Source of the DNA: Neurospora tetrasperma FGSC 2508
Taxonomy: Eukaryota > Ascomycota > Sordariomycetes > Sordariales > Sordariaceae
Length of the DNA: 64,000 nt
Assembly: GCF_000213175.1 (NCBI RefSeq)
Contig: NW_009799101.1
Span: forward strand, 4,872,298 to 4,936,297
Reading direction: 5' to 3'
Shown here: piece by piece, positions 60,653-64,000 of the stretch
Layout: each line of letters starts with the position of its first letter
Numbering within the stretch: the first letter of the stretch is position 1
Made by a program: the position numbers and the translations under genes
Notes under the pieces: generated by a model
Database searches by the model: none
What the model was told of the DNA's origin: nothing
Seen by the model: only the letters and a program-made list of their open reading frames with translations

Positions 60653-63600
60653 TATTATTTCTATTATACTTTTAAAATTAAAAAGCATCTTTAAGAACGA
60701 ATAGAATGAATAGTACTAATCCATTTATTGTACTACTTCAGCACCGATTTATTAGTAGGATATTTTATAGCCTGTTTATTTATTTCCCGCCTCTACTTAG
60801 CACCTTCCTAGCGTTATTGCCTAAATAATATATATTTTACTTATTTATATTCACTATTTATTAGTAAATATACTTCCTTCTTCCCTTTATAGCAAATTTA
60901 TACTCCCTTTTTCCTTATTCTTACACTAATTCTCTCTTATCTTCCAATATAAATTTCTCCTTTACTACCTTTACTATATCGAACCCTTATATTACTTTTA
61001 ATAATTCCGTTTAAGAATTTATATAATACCTTAATTTTCCTTCCGAGTAGGGAGGTACGAATTTCTAACTAGCTATTAATATTCTATTATTAATTATAAT
61101 TATTAAAAGAAACTATAATACAAAACCTAAGAAAGGGCCGATCCCTTCTTATTCTTTAAAAATAAATAATAACCCCTATTATATTAATAAATAGCCTAAT
61201 AATAAATAATAACTTCTTTTTAAAATTTATATTTATTTATCCTCTAATCCTACTGTAGTAAATTCTCTTTAAAGCGCAATCCTAAATAAATGTAACAAAG
61301 CTTTTATTAATTTAATTCGAATTTATACTATTTCAACTCCCATTCTTACTAAGAAGCTATATATAGAATAAATTTTGCTCTAATCTCCTACCGGCTTTAC
61401 TAAACTTCTTAATACTTTTTATCCCGCGGATTAATATTATATAATTTTAGCGTTTTATTTTATAGGTCGAAACTTCAATATCCAGCCTTTTTAATACTTA
61501 TTTATTAAAAAAAAGGGCGCTTAGCCTTAGGGCTATTATAGTACTTATATATATATTAAAAAGGAAAAAATCTTAAATTTCTTTATTTAAATCTTTAATA
61601 TTATATTTAAATCTCCTTATTATTTATTTCCTTATTCTTCTTACTAACCTCCTTATCTCTTCTAAGAACCTCTTCCTTTATTCTTATTATTTAGTAAAGG
61701 CTTGAGAAACCTTTATTTTTGTCTTTTCTACTAAAAATAAATAGGAAACAGTTAATATCTAATCTCTTTTCATTAAATATATATCTATATTTAGTAGTAT
61801 TAAGGGGGGAATCTATAGTAATTGTATTTAGGATATTAAAAGGGTTAATAAATATATTTATTCTACTCTAAGCCTTAAAGGCCCTTAAATTATTAATAAA
61901 TATAATTCTTCCTATAAAGATTTTGCTAAACGTATAAATTAGAATCGTAGTAAGGGAGGACATTTCCTAATTATTAATAGGATTATTTAAAATTCTTAGG
62001 TCCGTACTAATTAATAAATTACTATTAGTAAGTAATTTTGGAAAGTATACGCTAATTTTAAATACTATTAATTCCGTATTAGAAGTTAAGGGGATACAAT
62101 TAAAAGGAATTACCTAATTTAATAGCGTTCCCTTAATAATAATAATAATTTTTAGAAGAAGAGAGAGGATTAAGAGGCTAGTTCTAATTCTTTAAATATC
62201 AGTAATAATTTAAATATTAAAAACTTATTTTATAATAAAATAGAGGTTAACAATACGGATAAAGGTAATAGTATAGATTTATATAATATTAATATATTTA
62301 TAATTATAGCGGTTCCTAAGAGCTTTAAATTAAATAATTATAGTAAGAAATAAAATAAGGAGGGTATTTTAAATAATAGTATAAGTCCTAAAACGCCATC
62401 TCCTAAAGCTTTAACGACTCTACTTTTAAATATAATTGTAAGTATTAGCTTTTTTATTTATATAAATAAGGGGGCTCCTTTTCTTATAATTATTATTAAT
62501 AAAATTCGTAGTTAAAATAGTAACAAGAAAGGTAATACGGATCCGTAGCCGGTTGTTATTAATAGTATATTTAAGATTCTTTTTTGTAAAAAGGATCCTA
62601 TTATTAATATTTATAGCTTTGAAGAAAAAAGAAATCCTATAATTATTTCTTCGTTTAAGGAGAGTGATTTTTTTAATATTAAGGAATTCTTTAATAGTAT
62701 AGGTATTATTAATACTACTTCTATTAATAATAGTAAATTAATAATTTTAAAAGGGAATCTAATAGAATTAGATAATAGATTCCTTTTTAATACTCCCTCT
62801 CTTAATTAAATAATTCTTTATAGAAATAAGAAAAATAAATTTTCAATTTATTTTTTCTAAAAGTCAAAAGGAGTTAGGGGGTATATAAAGAAAATAGGTA
62901 GAGATTTAGGAAAAAGGGGGGGGTTAAATAGAATAAATCTCCTATTATATTATATATAGGCTAAAATCTTCTTTTATTCCTTTACTTACTATAATATTTA
63001 GTCTTCCCTTCAAAAGTAGCTAGAATCTAATCTACTACTTTCGCTAAAAGTTATAAAATAGTAATAAAATACAAAGAAGTATATAATTTCGAAATTATTA
63101 GTATTTTAATCGTATTATATAGATCTACTCCTTACCTATCTTTATAGTTCTATAATATAATACTATTATATTAAAGCCGGCTCGGATTTAATCTTTTTCG
63201 TATTATAGAACTAATAGGGACTTCCCTTTATTAAAATATGAGAAGTTAAAAATAAAAATATTAGTAGAAGCAAAAATATAAAATAAAGATACAAAGTTAG
63301 AATTGAAAAAAAAAAAGAAAAATAATTGAAGTAAAAAACGTATAAAGAAAAATTGGAATTGTATTAGTATTTCGGTATTAGTATATTAGGCTAATTAATA
63401 TATATTAAGTACGGATTTCCCTATCCCTAGTATATATAAGCCGGGTATCTGGTTAATCCTTAGGATTTATTTATATCTTTAGGGGTCTCCCCTTTAGAAA
63501 CGTTACTTCAATCTAAGTTTTAATTAAATTCTTCCCTATTCTATTATTAAAAGTACTTTTCTTCGTCTTCCTTTTTTTTATAGTAGTACCTTCTTTAAAT

Positions 63601-64000
63601 TTGTATTATAGTATCCGTCCTAAAATTTCCTTTACGAATAATCCGTTATTAACCGGTTTAAAATTTCTTTAACTTCCTCCGCCTTCGGGCGAGATTTACT
63701 CCTCTTTAAATATTATATTTAGATTTTTGGCGTTTAATATTACTCTATCATAAATCAAAAAATTCTTAATTATTCTAATATTTATAGGCTTATTAAACTA
63801 TATTTTATCGAGGGTATTAATATAGTATATACTCCCTAAATTAGAAATCTAGTATATTCTATAAGGATCCTATTATTAGTAGGAAAATTTCTTAATAGAA
63901 TTTATATTAATTCTTCGAACGCTATTATACTTTAAAGTTAAATCCCTAATTTTAATTTAAATATTTTCGAATTGTATTTTTTTACTAATTTTACTTTTTA
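60653..64000. other. RIP-type A+T-rich DNA (right part, continues past the window)
   Basis: TpA-rich, stop-filled DNA as on the left side. On the plus strand between about 61400 and 62400, and on the minus strand between about 63500 and 64000, some frames look protein-like when stops are read through (for example GGHFLIINRII near 61960). No family could be named and the frames are not secure. The tract has no right boundary in the window. Confidence 0.8.

Noticed and set aside
1-64000. rRNA genes, CRISPR arrays, bacterial operons
   Set aside because: I looked for the dispersed 5S rRNA pattern and for repeat-spacer arrays and saw none. The gene structures are eukaryotic, with spliceosomal introns.

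Overview
The window is nuclear DNA of a filamentous ascomycete and most likely a Neurospora species. Three things point there: a gene matching conidiation gene con-6, short introns with GTRNGT donors and CTRAY-like branch points, and a sharp change at about 51.2 kb from normal euchromatin to very A+T- and TpA-rich DNA that looks like the product of repeat-induced point mutation (RIP). Species assignment is from recalled gene families, not from a search. Layout: 1-20.6 kb has no gene I can support; it holds simple repeats, homopolymer tracts, a G+C-rich patch at 4.5-5.6 kb and many copies of one octamer, TAGAGGTA. From 20.6 to 50.4 kb lie eleven genes, nine on the minus strand: a CSC1/RSN1 (DUF221) membrane channel-family protein, a single-pass membrane protein, a secreted 30-cysteine modular protein, a secreted Ser/Thr/Asp-rich protein with an exact 81-bp duplication (plus strand), a PHO80-type cyclin, a thiamine-diphosphate enzyme of the acetolactate synthase-like group, a small CHZ-motif protein, con-6 (plus strand), a zinc-free MDR oxidoreductase, the RIO1 kinase and Atg17. 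From about 51.25 kb to the window end is RIP-type DNA. By reading through its stop codons, a degraded Helitron can be recognised on the plus strand (about 52.4-56.04 kb), with Rep/HUH and Pif1-type helicase signatures. A second decayed reading frame of unknown family lies on the minus strand (57.77-58.44 kb). A G+C-normal 217-bp insert at 60.43 kb has TG...CA ends and a 5-bp target duplication, so it looks like a solo LTR that arrived after RIP. The genes do not form an operon-like pathway. They are independent housekeeping (RIO1, Atg17, CSC1, cyclin), metabolic (ThDP enzyme, MDR enzyme), secreted and development/light-related (con-6) units. The CHZ-motif gene and con-6 are divergent and share a 1.1-kb spacer that contains a perfect GATCGA inverted repeat. 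Exon joins below were worked out by hand from splice signals and phase; no alignment or transcript data were available.
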